From Fimbriimonadaceae bacterium (GTDB lineage: Bacteria; Armatimonadota; Fimbriimonadia; Fimbriimonadales; Fimbriimonadaceae): a stretch of DNA of 8,271 nt. Below, one piece after another: positions 1 to 5,710 of the stretch; the first letter of the stretch is position 1; each line of letters begins with the position of its first letter. The position numbers and the translations under genes were made by a program. The DNA is taken from assembly GCA_019694835.1 (NCBI GenBank), contig JAIBBE010000108.1, positions 1 through 8,271 of the forward strand, read 5' to 3'. The notes beneath the pieces were generated by a model that saw only the letters and a program-made list of their open reading frames with translations, did no database searches and was not told where the DNA came from.

Positions 1-2
1 GG

Positions 3-116
3 ATCACCATCGCCATGATTCACCGGATGTCCCGCTTCGCGCTGCCGGAGCGAAATCCAAAATCCGATCAGCAACTGCTCCGAAGGCCAAAACCGAAGAA
101 GTCGAATGGTAAATAG
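3..116 (+). CDS. 3' end of an upstream gene (partial, uncertain frame)
   Basis: Two frames are open from the window edge. The frame from base 3 ends at TAG 114-116 and gives a 37-residue tail, beginning ITIAMIHRMSRFALPERN and ending with a Lys/Arg/Pro-rich stretch. The frame from base 2 ends at TAA 110-112 and gives an Ala/Lys-rich tail ending EEVEW. I prefer the first because about two thirds of its third codon positions are G or C, against under half for the other. It overlaps the start of the next ORF at 106. No domain can be recognised from so short a tail, so function is unknown. It could also be non-coding. Confidence 0.3.
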   Translation: MTIAMIHRMSRFALPERNPKSDQQLLRRPKPKKSNGK

Positions 117-324
117 ACGGCCTCTTACCAGCATGATCATCGAAACGAAACAATCTGATCGAAAGCCTAATAAGCGAAGAAAGAAAAAATCAGAGGCGAT
201 AAAGCTATTCGCAAGACTCAGAGAGATGATGGACGACAAGGCGGCGACAGCGGCCGTGAATAATGAACTCGGCACGGACTACCCTGCGAAGACGCTCCGA
301 ACCTACACATACAGAAAAGTGTGA
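106..324 (+). CDS. Small basic hypothetical protein, 72 aa
   Basis: I do not recognise this protein. The first half is strongly basic: residues about 19-28 are mostly Lys and Arg (KPNKRRKKKS). A possible helical segment, IKLFARLREMMDD, follows, and the tail KTLRTYTYRKV is also basic. That pattern suggests a small nucleic-acid-binding protein, which is inference only. The start at 106 has only a weak purine-rich GAAGAAG upstream, and ATG 133 (MIIETKQ) is an alternative. The gene is visibly richer in A and T than the genes that follow, which is common for recently acquired genes. It is the first of a run of small + strand genes leading to the replication ATPase, so a regulator or accessory protein of that module is the most economical guess. 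Confidence 0.5.
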   Translation: MVNRRPLTSMIIETKQSDRKPNKRRKKKSEAIKLFARLREMMDDKAATAAVNNELGTDYPAKTLRTYTYRKV

Positions 325-352
325 TTCGGTAAGACGTCACACATCGTCACAC
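319..352 (+). repeat. GTGTGA / TCACAC repeat cluster, possible operator
   Basis: CGTCACAC occurs twice, at 335-342 and 345-352, ten bases apart, which places both copies on the same face of the helix. GTGTGA at 319-324 is the inverse of their TCACAC core, overlapping the stop of the preceding ORF. The cluster sits between the 72-residue ORF and the DUF1580 gene. Such phased repeats suit a repressor site, but the arrangement could be chance. Confidence 0.3.
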
Positions 353-381
353 TTTCGCAATTCGGCATATCTATTAGACTC

Positions 382-411
382 GCCCTCAGTGTGCAATCAT
401 TGAGGGCTTTT
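382..411 (+). promoter_or_regulatory. Leader hairpin overlapping the ribosome binding site (terminator-like)
   Basis: GCCCTCA (382-388) pairs perfectly with TGAGGGC (401-407). Inside it G389-T400 (wobble), T390-A399 and G391-C398 extend the stem to 10 pairs with a six-base loop. TTTTCC follows directly, which is the form of a Rho-independent terminator. The GAGGG at 402-406 is also the only good Shine-Dalgarno sequence for ATG 414, about eight bases away. The same stem can therefore stop transcription from the left and hide the ribosome binding site of the DUF1580 gene. It may simply be the terminator of the 106-324 gene. Confidence 0.5.
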
Positions 412-413
412 CC

Positions 414-761
414 ATGTTGAACGACGTTCCGCAAATCCTCACCGAAGTCGAAGCCGGCGAGGGAATCAGTCTTTCGCAGGCGGCAAAGCAAATCCCCGGT
501 TCGGGCGGCAAGGGCCTTGATCCGTCCACCTGTTTTCGCTGGACGCAAACGGGGGCACGCTCGGCAACCGGCGAGCGCGTGAAGCTCGAATTCCTTCGCG
601 TCGGCGGGCGAATCGTGACGAGCCAAGCGGCCGTCCGCCGGTTCCTGCTCGCGCTCACCAAAGGCACGAAGAACGATCCCGCGCCCGCGCCTCGGACGCC
701 GGCACAGCGGCGGAAAGCGGTTGAGAAGGCGGAAAAGAAACTCATCGAAATGGGCGCATGA
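414..761 (+). CDS. DUF1580 helix-turn-helix family protein
   Basis: The 115-residue protein follows the planctomycete DUF1580 pattern. It begins with an ISLSQAAKQIPG segment (residues about 18-29), typical of a helix-turn-helix of the MerR/excisionase sort. It continues with DPSTCFRWTQTGARS (about 38-53), the ERVKLEFLRVGGRIVTS strand region (about 55-71), and a final helix where the family commonly has a QRF-like motif (here VRRFLLAL). Family members are small DNA-binding proteins found mostly in planctomycetes, often in phage-like islands. Their exact role is not established, and excision or repression of the element is a reasonable guess. The start is set by GAGGG eight bases upstream. Its TGA overlaps another ATG (ATGA, 758-761), but I do not think that second frame is used. 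Confidence 0.85.
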   Translation: MLNDVPQILTEVEAGEGISLSQAAKQIPGSGGKGLDPSTCFRWTQTGARSATGERVKLEFLRVGGRIVTSQAAVRRFLLALTKGTKNDPAPAPRTPAQRRKAVEKAEKKLIEMGA

Positions 762-830
762 AACGCCAACGCCCGCGCGGCGATCGCGGGCGAAGGCAAG
801 TCATCACGGGTACACATCACGGACACATAT

Positions 831-1058
831 ATGATACACCGATTCACACGGAAGCACAACCATCACACGCGGCCGGCACCGGGGCAACCGGGCACGCTCG
901 CGGAGCAAATTGTGAAGGTCAACACGCCGATACGACTCGACCCGGACTATCTCCGCGCCGTCGAAGTCGTGCGGGCGCTGCGGCTCGCCATCCGCTATCG
1001 GCCGGACGACATGGCCGAGATTGTTCATGCACTCGCGGGGGACTGCTCCCATGAGTGA
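831..1058 (+). CDS. Small hypothetical protein, 75 aa
   Basis: I do not recognise this protein. The first 20 residues are rich in His, Arg and Pro (MIHRFTRKHNHH). From about residue 21 it looks folded: LAEQIVKVNTPIRL, then an amphipathic helical run DYLRAVEVVRALRLAIRY, then DDMAEIVHALAG. The stop overlaps the start of the ATPase gene in ATGAGTGA (1051-1058), so the two are probably translationally coupled. The ribosome binding site is poor. The same frame is open all the way back to the TGA of the DUF1580 gene and reads plausibly, but it has no standard start codon before ATG 831. A small partner of the replication ATPase is possible from position alone. Confidence 0.6.
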   Translation: MIHRFTRKHNHHTRPAPGQPGTLAEQIVKVNTPIRLDPDYLRAVEVVRALRLAIRYRPDDMAEIVHALAGDCSHE

Positions 1059-2715
1059 CGAACTCAAAGGCGTGCCGGACCGACACCGGTTAGCATTCGC
1101 AAAGTTGGAATCCTTGCGTCGGCGGACCGACCCAATAGGGTGGCCGTACTGGTTCGCGAAGTGTCCGGCCAAGTGCGGGCACGCTGGATTCTGCATCACC
1201 TTCACGACAGAAAACAAACCGATCGCCGCATGCGCCAACGGTTGCGACATTCGCCACTTCGCTACGCTGCTAGACGCTCCTGTCTTTCAGATGAAGCCCG
1301 AAGACTATAAGGCGGCGACGGGCCGGGAGGCGGTCGCGCCTTCGGTAGGGGCGGCGGAATTCGATTTCATTGCCCTCGACACGATCAAGGCGAAGCCGGT
1401 CAAGTGGGCGGTGCCTGGGCGCATCCCACGCGGCACGCTCACGCTCATTGCCGGCTATGGCGGGAGCGGCAAGTCCACCATCACGCGGCACTACATTTCC
1501 CGCGTCACGACCGGACGGCCCGCGTTCGGACTCGACTACGAACCCGGACCACCGGGGGACGTGCTGCTCGTCGCGGCCGAAGACGACTACGAAACGACCG
1601 TCGTCCCGCACCTCATCGCGGAAGGGGCGGACCTTTCGCGGATTGCACAGCCGTTCCTTTTGAAGATCGAAAAGAACAGCCAGCGAACCCGCGTCCATCT
1701 GCGCCCTGAACATATCGCGGACCTTCGGGACCATCTGCGAACCTACAGCACGCAACCACACACGCTCATCATCGACCCGGTGGCGAGTTTCGCCAGCAAG
1801 GGCAACATCAACGAAGCGAAGGCGGCGGAAGTGCGGGCTATTCTCGATCCGTTATCGGAATTGGCGCAACAGACGGGCATGGTTGTCCTCGTCGTCGCCC
1901 ACTTGAACAAATCCGCCGCGAACGGTCCGGCATCCAATCGTATCGCCGGAAGCCGCGCCTACGTTGATGCGGCTCGGCTCGCCTACTGCATCGAAGCCGA
2001 CCCGAACGACCTGGAACAGCGGTTGATGATGCCCGTGAAGGCGAACTTCTTCGGCGTCAACAGACAGGCCGCGCCATTCTCCCTGCAACGTATCGACGGC
2101 GACGCGGCCCAATCGTTGCGATTCCATCCGAGTGTTGCGGACCTGACCGAAGACGACTTCGCCGAACTCGCCAAGCACCTGGCCGTCGTCCACTTCGGCG
2201 GAGACATCGACGTAACGGCCGAAGACGTGATGGGTGCGAAGCCGAACGCATCGGCAACGAAGGTGGAATCTTGTTCAAAGTGGTTGAGGGCATTCGTCGC
2301 GGAGTTCGCCTATCCCTCGGTCGAAGTCGAGAAGGCGGCAGCGAACGCCAACTTTGGCTTGGACTGCCTCAAAAGGGCCAAGGCGAAACTCAAGCCCGAC
2401 GGCCTTCGGCACAAAAAGGACGACGGAGAAAACGGCGCATGGTGGTGCGGGTGGGGACCGCCTGAGGCTTGGACTCGTCGAATTGACCCCGTTTCCATCG
2501 CTTCCAACTGTTCCACTTCTTCCAACTGTTCCACTTCTTCCTCTCTCTTCTCTCTCAAAGAAGTGGAAGAAGAGGAAGAGGGGGAACAAGTGGAACAAGT
2601 GGAAGAAGAGCAACGGAGTAGCAGAAGCGTAGCCGAACACCTCGAAGACGAGAAAGCCAAGCCGGCACGGAAACGCAAGTCCTCGAAGCGGAAGCCGAAA
2701 GCGGGTGCGGCATGA
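1051..2715 (+). CDS. RepA-like AAA_25/RecA-fold replication ATPase with zinc finger
   Basis: This 554-residue protein is a phage/plasmid replication ATPase of the RepA/AAA_25 kind, related to hexameric DnaB-like helicases. At the N terminus C38, C42, C48, C61 and C65, followed by CANGCD, resemble the CHC2-type zinc finger of primases, although no primase catalytic domain follows. The ATPase core starts near residue 118. Walker A is GYGGSGKS (135-142, K141), the strand VLLVAAEDD holds a likely catalytic Glu (E177), Walker B is LIIDP (D242), and VVLVVAHLNKS is the sensor strand. A second region (about 365-475) looks like a DNA-binding or winged-helix segment. The last 70 residues are low complexity: a Ser/Cys/Thr stretch, a Glu-rich stretch, then a Lys/Arg tail. 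I chose ATG 1051 over ATG 1021 because GGGGGA lies about nine bases before it. It probably unwinds DNA at the element's origin. Confidence 0.85.
   Translation: MSDELKGVPDRHRLAFAKLESLRRRTDPIGWPYWFAKCPAKCGHAGFCITFTTENKPIAACANGCDIRHFATLLDAPVFQMKPEDYKAATGREAVAPSVGAAEFDFIALDTIKAKPVKWAVPGRIPRGTLTLIAGYGGSGKSTITRHYISRVTTGRPAFGLDYEPGPPGDVLLVAAEDDYETTVVPHLIAEGADLSRIAQPFLLKIEKNSQRTRVHLRPEHIADLRDHLRTYSTQPHTLIIDPVASFASKGNINEAKAAEVRAILDPLSELAQQTGMVVLVVAHLNKSAANGPASNRIAGSRAYVDAARLAYCIEADPNDLEQRLMMPVKANFFGVNRQAAPFSLQRIDGDAAQSLRFHPSVADLTEDDFAELAKHLAVVHFGGDIDVTAEDVMGAKPNASATKVESCSKWLRAFVAEFAYPSVEVEKAAANANFGLDCLKRAKAKLKPDGLRHKKDDGENGAWWCGWGPPEAWTRRIDPVSIASNCSTSSNCSTSSSLFSLKEVEEEEEGEQVEQVEEEQRSSRSVAEHLEDEKAKPARKRKSSKRKPKAGAA
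2502..2546 (+). repeat. Left array of 9-bp units (exact 18-bp tandem repeat)
   Basis: TTCCAACTGTTCCACTTC occurs twice in exact tandem, at 2502-2519 and 2520-2537. Each copy is two 9-bp units, TTCCAACTG and TTCCACTTC, and a decayed unit TTCCTCTCT follows at 2538-2546. The array lies inside the 3' part of the ATPase gene, where it encodes the Ser/Cys/Thr linker. Because 9 is a multiple of 3, units can be gained or lost without breaking the frame. Confidence 0.9.
2529..2568 (+). repeat. 11-bp perfect inverted repeat with pyrimidine loop
   Basis: TTCCACTTCTT at 2529-2539 is the exact reverse complement of AAGAAGTGGAA at 2558-2568, with 18 bases between. Bases 2534-2556 are all pyrimidines, and 2557-2586 are all purines except T2564. 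The sequence can form a hairpin or cruciform and has the strand bias seen in unusual DNA structures. Confidence 0.85.
2565..2609 (+). repeat. Right array of 9-bp units, facing the left array
   Basis: Five units lie in register: GGAAGAAGA (2565), GGAAGAGGG (2574), GGAACAAGT (2583), GGAACAAGT (2592) and GGAAGAAGA (2601). Read on the other strand they become TTCCACTTG and TTCCTCTTC-like units, that is, the same family as the left array but pointing the opposite way. They encode the Glu-rich stretch of the ATPase tail. Confidence 0.85.
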
Positions 2716-2783
2716 CGACCGACCCGCCCGACGTGCTGCTCGTCCTGCGACCCGTTCAGAAGCCGGCTTCCGGTATCGAGTAG
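2712..2783 (+). CDS. 23-codon ORF overlapping the ATPase stop, possible truncated gene
   Basis: ATG 2712 overlaps the TGA of the ATPase gene (ATGA), the usual sign of translational coupling. The ORF reads MTTDPPDVLLVLRPVQKPAS then GIE and stops at TAG 2781-2783, only 34 bases before the end of the oppositely oriented terminase gene. The hydrophobic DVLLVLRP start looks like the first strand of a folded protein, so I read it as the surviving 5' end of a longer gene cut off where the packaging cassette joins. It could also be a chance ORF. No function can be assigned. Confidence 0.35.
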   Translation: MTTDPPDVLLVLRPVQKPASGIE

Positions 2784-2816
2784 GTTCCCCAAGCAGGTTT
2801 GCGCATTGGCCATCGA

Positions 2817-4436
2817 TCAGTAACTCCTCTTCCGGGGATCGTAGCCCAGCAGCGATTGCTTCGAAGTGCCGGTCGCCACGCTCGGACCCGCTGTCAATCT
2901 CCGAATCTCGTCCAGCCACATCGCAAAGGCGTCCGGCCCGTCGTCGTGGGAACCGGTTGGAAAATCACGCCACTGCGAAACCAACTCCCGGCCGCCGAGG
3001 GTGTTTTTCACGCGGATCTGGGATCGGGATAGCGGAGCATCCGTCTTGCGGATACGGACCGTCTTCGGCTCGTAGTGCTCCACCGGCCGCAACGGCAACA
3101 GCCCGCCAATAGTCTCTTTCGCCTGTCGGTCGAATTCCGCAGACAGCAGTTCGCCGAAGATGTTCGTCTCGACGACGAGTGCTGAAGTTGCTGCGCGACC
3201 GCCGAGGTTCTGCAGTTCGCGGCATCGCTGGATCGAGCGGGCCACCATTTCGGCGACCGGTTCCCGCCGGAATTCGGCGTCCACATGCAGGATGCCAGCA
3301 CGATCCACACCACCCCAAACGTGGGCTTGCCAGTCCCCGGGTTTATCCGTCTTCCCCTTCGATGGGTCGAGCGCCGAAGCCTTCACGACGAGTTCGGGCC
3401 ACTCGTCGAAGTACATCCCCGGTCGCTCGAAATACTCCGCAGGCCACTCCGCACCGACCGACGATTTGGGATTGCCCTGAAATTCCGTGTCGAACGCGGA
3501 CGGACCGATTTCCGCCCGCTTCGACATGAGCGATTTGAGGGGCTTATACGCCTCCCACAGCACCCGAGAGCCACGAAGCATTTCAGCTTGGTTCGCCGGG
3601 TAAAACGCTTCCGCGTCCTCCTGCCGGAACTCGTTCGCGAGATTCGTCAACCGCCGTTCCCATTCCTGCCAAAGATCCATTCGCTCCGGCCAGTCGAGCA
3701 CGGCCTGGAATACCTGCCCACGCCAGTTCGGCGCGGTGAGCAGTTTCACGGCGACGCACTCGCGATGAAGCGCCGTGCCGATCGAGATGAAATTGGTGGA
3801 CTCGCTGCCGGCCGGAATCACTTCCCGTGTCACCCAATCGTAGGTCCGCTCGCGGAGAATCGCGCTCTGAATGTCGTCGTTGCTCTGCAGGTCGTCGAGG
3901 ATCATGAGCGAAGGTCGCGATGCGCCAGCCCGGTTCCCCCGGATCTTGTTGCCCGCGCCGAGGCATTCAATCGTTACCCCATTGCGCAGTTGGATCGCCG
4001 TCTCGGCCCACTTTGGCCCGACGCCAGCCGATTCCGGATACGCTTCGCGGATGGCCGCGTTCGTCTCGATTTCGTGCCGAACGTCCCGCAGAAGTTTGCC
4101 CGCCTGCCGGGCTGTATCGCTCAGGATCAGGCTGTACGGCTCCCACCCCTCGACCGAGCAGCGGAGCAGGTAGGCGAGCGTGACCCACGTCGATTTCGCG
4201 GACTCGCGGGGTGCGATACGAGCAATTCGGCTCCCCCGACGAAGGTGCAGTCCATCGAGATCACGATCCAGAGCACGGTGAAAGAGGCTGGATTCACAGC
4301 GGAAATAGTGCGGGAGGAACCGGCGGCCCCACTCGGATAGAGGCAGGTCGGCCGGTGGGCGATCGAGCGGTTGAACGGATTGTCGCGGCCGGTCAACCGC
4401 CTGCTGGATTTGCGCGGCCGTGAGCCAGCGCCGCAA
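2817..4436 (-). CDS. terL: Phage terminase large subunit
   Basis: This is the motor and nuclease that packages phage DNA into proheads. Counting from the proposed start (539 residues), Walker A is APRESAKST (K81), a deviant form with Ala in place of Gly before the Lys, as many terminases have. Walker B is LMILDD (about 177-182). The C-terminal RNase H-like nuclease shows three acidic motifs: SALDPSKG, ALVVETN and HDDGPDAFAMW. The frame is open up to ATG 4598, but that would overlap the small subunit by about 200 bases and gives an unconvincing N terminus. I prefer TTG 4436, preceded by CAGG, overlapping terS by 44 bases. Beyond its stop lie only 33 bases before the convergent replication module, so the portal and capsid genes that normally follow are absent. 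Confidence 0.9.
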   Translation of the reverse strand: MRRWLTAAQIQQAVDRPRQSVQPLDRPPADLPLSEWGRRFLPHYFRCESSLFHRALDRDLDGLHLRRGSRIARIAPRESAKSTWVTLAYLLRCSVEGWEPYSLILSDTARQAGKLLRDVRHEIETNAAIREAYPESAGVGPKWAETAIQLRNGVTIECLGAGNKIRGNRAGASRPSLMILDDLQSNDDIQSAILRERTYDWVTREVIPAGSESTNFISIGTALHRECVAVKLLTAPNWRGQVFQAVLDWPERMDLWQEWERRLTNLANEFRQEDAEAFYPANQAEMLRGSRVLWEAYKPLKSLMSKRAEIGPSAFDTEFQGNPKSSVGAEWPAEYFERPGMYFDEWPELVVKASALDPSKGKTDKPGDWQAHVWGGVDRAGILHVDAEFRREPVAEMVARSIQRCRELQNLGGRAATSALVVETNIFGELLSAEFDRQAKETIGGLLPLRPVEHYEPKTVRIRKTDAPLSRSQIRVKNTLGGRELVSQWRDFPTGSHDDGPDAFAMWLDEIRRLTAGPSVATGTSKQSLLGYDPRKRSY

Positions 4437-5007
4437 CGACCTGTTGCCGCAGATTGTCCGGGAGTTGCCCAAGAATTGCCTCCAGCGCGTTGTTCTCCGC
4501 GTACAGACCAAGGTGCTTCGCAAGTCGATCGAGATTCGCGCCTTTGTCGTGCTGCTTGATCCTGCACTTCTCGATGACGGTCGGAGCGCTGGGGTCACCC
4601 ACGGATCGCAAACGTTCCACCTCGATGGATGCCACCGATCTCCGACCGGCGACGGTCATATCACAGAGCATCAGCGGTTCGTTCGTTTCGGGATTCACGA
4701 CATCGGCCGGGTCCGCGAATGCCATGATCGCGAGTTCACGGACAACCCGATCTGCCGTGATTCGGCATCGACGGGCCAACTCACGCCGTACGGCCTGAAT
4801 TTCCGCTTGGATGTTATCTTTTGCCATCAACCGCGACGCGGACATTCGGGCGGCCCGATACGACCGCCGAATCGGCTTCCCGTCTTTGTTCTTCCAGACT
4901 CGACCGAACGCTCGGAAATACGCCTGGACCGCGTTCGGATCGGCGACGTACTCCTCGACGAACCGTCGCTGCCGCTCGGTCAGTGGCTTGAGTTCAACAG
5001 CGTCCAT
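4393..5007 (-). CDS. terS: Phage terminase small subunit (Terminase_2 family)
   Basis: The small subunit binds the packaging site of the phage genome and hands it to the large subunit. The 204-residue protein opens with LTERQRRFVEEYVADPNAVQAYFRAFG (residues about 7-33), the hallmark of the family: a helix-turn-helix with the FVEEY and NA..AY pattern. YRAARMSASRLMAKDNIQAEI follows, then ITADRVVRELAIMAFADPADV. The C-terminal part (about 150-204) is helical and probably holds the oligomerisation and large-subunit contact surface. The frame is open back to 5256, but the extra 83 residues look non-coding, whereas ATG 5007 starts just before the conserved region. Its ribosome binding site (AGG nine bases upstream) is weak. 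The insertion GRVWKNKDGKPIRRSY probably forms a loop. Confidence 0.88.
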   Translation of the reverse strand: MDAVELKPLTERQRRFVEEYVADPNAVQAYFRAFGRVWKNKDGKPIRRSYRAARMSASRLMAKDNIQAEIQAVRRELARRCRITADRVVRELAIMAFADPADVVNPETNEPLMLCDMTVAGRRSVASIEVERLRSVGDPSAPTVIEKCRIKQHDKGANLDRLAKHLGLYAENNALEAILGQLPDNLRQQVVAALAHGRANPAGG

Positions 5008-5228
5008 TTCATCAAGCCTATCCAACGATCTGTATTTCCTCGATGCTGTCGATCCGTAGGTCTGACGACGCCGCCAGGAGCGCTGTGCCAGACGTGGAAG
5101 AAGAGGATACGCATGGCTACATTTTATTCGTGAAATACTGGCGTCTGGAACTTCGCCGACGAAGAAGGAGGGTGGCATCCGCCTCGGCTGCTTCTGAGAA
5201 TTCGGCCCTCGATTACGGTCATACCTGC

Positions 5229-5257
5229 TGGCGAATTGCGGGGGTACGCTATACAAT
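5229..5257 (+). promoter_or_regulatory. Candidate promoter for the XRE/BREX-like operon
   Basis: TACAAT at 5252-5257 matches the -10 consensus at five of six positions. A weak -35 (TGGCGA, 5229-5234) lies 17 bases before it. Transcription would start near 5264, about 50 bases before the XRE start. The GTGTGCAGCAACAC at 5265-5278 is a short inverted repeat (GTGT...ACAC) placed where an autorepressor could bind. All of this is by eye, and the -35 is poor. Confidence 0.35.
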
Positions 5258-5301
5258 CACCACTGTGTGCAGCAACACGGCATACAGGCCACTTGCTGGC
5301 T

Positions 5302-5305
5302 GGAG
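5302..5305 (+). promoter_or_regulatory. Ribosome binding site fixing the XRE start at GTG 5315
   Basis: GGAG at 5302-5305 stands nine bases before GTG 5315. The frame is open from GTG 5267, but that start would add 16 residues with no family resemblance (QQHGIQATCWLEN) and lacks a comparable site. Confidence 0.65.
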
Positions 5306-5314
5306 AACGTCATC

Positions 5315-5710
5315 GTGCAAACGGTCGGCGAGAGAGTCCGAACCCGAAGAGTCGAACTTGGCTTCAGCCAGGACGCCTTAGCCGGGAAGGCTGGTATTTC
5401 CAAGAGCTTCTTGAGCGACTTGGAGAATAACCGGCGTTCGATTGGTGCGGAGACTTTGTTGGATTTGGGCCGGGCATTAGGAGTCTCGCTCGACTTCTTG
5501 ATGACCGGCGAGCCCAGCGAGGACCAGACAGAAAGGGAAATACCGTCAGGTTTGGCCCGATTTGCAGCGGACGCAGGTTTGTCGGTGCGTGACATGATGA
5601 CGCTCCTCGACGTTCAAGAGCGGATCATGGCAGCACGAAAGAATCCCAAGGCTCGACTAGAGCAGGTCGATTGGAAGGCGTTTTACGAATCAGTGAGGAA
5701 GTTTCTCTGA
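5315..5710 (+). CDS. XRE-family (Cro/CI-type) transcriptional regulator
   Basis: The protein has 131 residues from GTG 5315. Residues about 4-60 form a classical five-helix XRE DNA-binding domain: VGERVRTRRVELGFSQDALA (helices 1-2), GISKSFLSDLENNRRS (recognition helix), then AETLLDLGRALGVSLDFLM. The rest (about 61-131) is a helical region including GLARFAADAGLSVRDMMTLL, probably for dimerisation or signal sensing. No protease or metallopeptidase domain is present. As the first gene of the operon that continues with BrxA-like, BrxB-like and BrxC-like genes, it most likely represses its own promoter and so tunes the defence genes, as regulators placed before BREX loci are known to do (those described are mostly WYL-domain BrxR, so an XRE protein is different). 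Alternatively it belongs to the neighbouring phage element. Confidence 0.88.
   Translation: MQTVGERVRTRRVELGFSQDALAGKAGISKSFLSDLENNRRSIGAETLLDLGRALGVSLDFLMTGEPSEDQTEREIPSGLARFAADAGLSVRDMMTLLDVQERIMAARKNPKARLEQVDWKAFYESVRKFL

Larger units (their letters stand above)
5008..5314. other. Intergenic gap between divergent terS and XRE gene
   Basis: No convincing full gene lies here. The gap holds the ribosome binding site and short ORF at 5102-5133, a small hairpin CTTCG-CCGA-CGAAG (5151-5164), a 7-bp inverted pair CCAGACG (5088-5094) and CGTCTGG (5142-5148), and a candidate promoter near 5252. The long open frames crossing it on both strands look like shadows or remnants. Confidence 0.6.
5113..5430 (+). 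pseudogene. Possible gene remnant or leader peptide (MATFYS, then in-frame TGA)
   Basis: ATG 5113 has a strong Shine-Dalgarno AGAGGA (5102-5107) five bases upstream, yet the frame stops after six codons (MATFYS) at TGA 5131-5133. Immediately beyond, the same frame reads NTGVWNFADEEGWHPPRLLL and has no further stop until 5430, well inside the XRE gene. The protein-like text just after the TGA suggests a gene disabled by one Trp-to-stop change (TGG to TGA). The alternative is a six-residue leader peptide for the downstream operon. The part beyond about 5300 is certainly a shadow of the XRE gene, so the true remnant, if any, ends before that. Confidence 0.3.

Noticed and set aside
758..1054. 98-codon + strand ORF starting on the DUF1580 stop (ATGA)
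   Set aside because: Its translation is dominated by Arg, Gly and His and overlaps the more protein-like 831-1058 frame nearly throughout. The ATGA overlap alone is not enough.
2502..2609. CRISPR-like array
   Set aside because: The units are 9 bp, directly adjacent and without unique spacers, and two arrays face each other.
2784..2816. Bidirectional terminator between the convergent modules
   Set aside because: The 33-base gap has no stable stem with a T-run on either strand that I could find.
2275..2919. 214-codon - strand ORF crossing the ATPase tail
   Set aside because: It spans the ends of two convergent real genes and the repeat arrays; its Phe/Leu/His-rich stretch is only the reverse reading of the 9-bp units.
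3285..4340. 351-codon + strand ORF opposite the terminase large subunit
   Set aside because: It is fully antisense to terL, whose ATPase and nuclease motifs are clear. The translation is rich in Arg, Pro and His with no recognisable domain, as expected of a GC-rich shadow.
4420..5133. 237-codon + strand ORF opposite terS
   Set aside because: It is antisense to a recognised terminase small subunit and has no domain or ribosome binding site of note.
5008..5256. Upstream extension of the terminase small subunit to ATG 5256
   Set aside because: The extra 83 residues show no family resemblance and cover the intergenic promoter region. The conserved LTERQRRFVEEY block begins just after ATG 5007.
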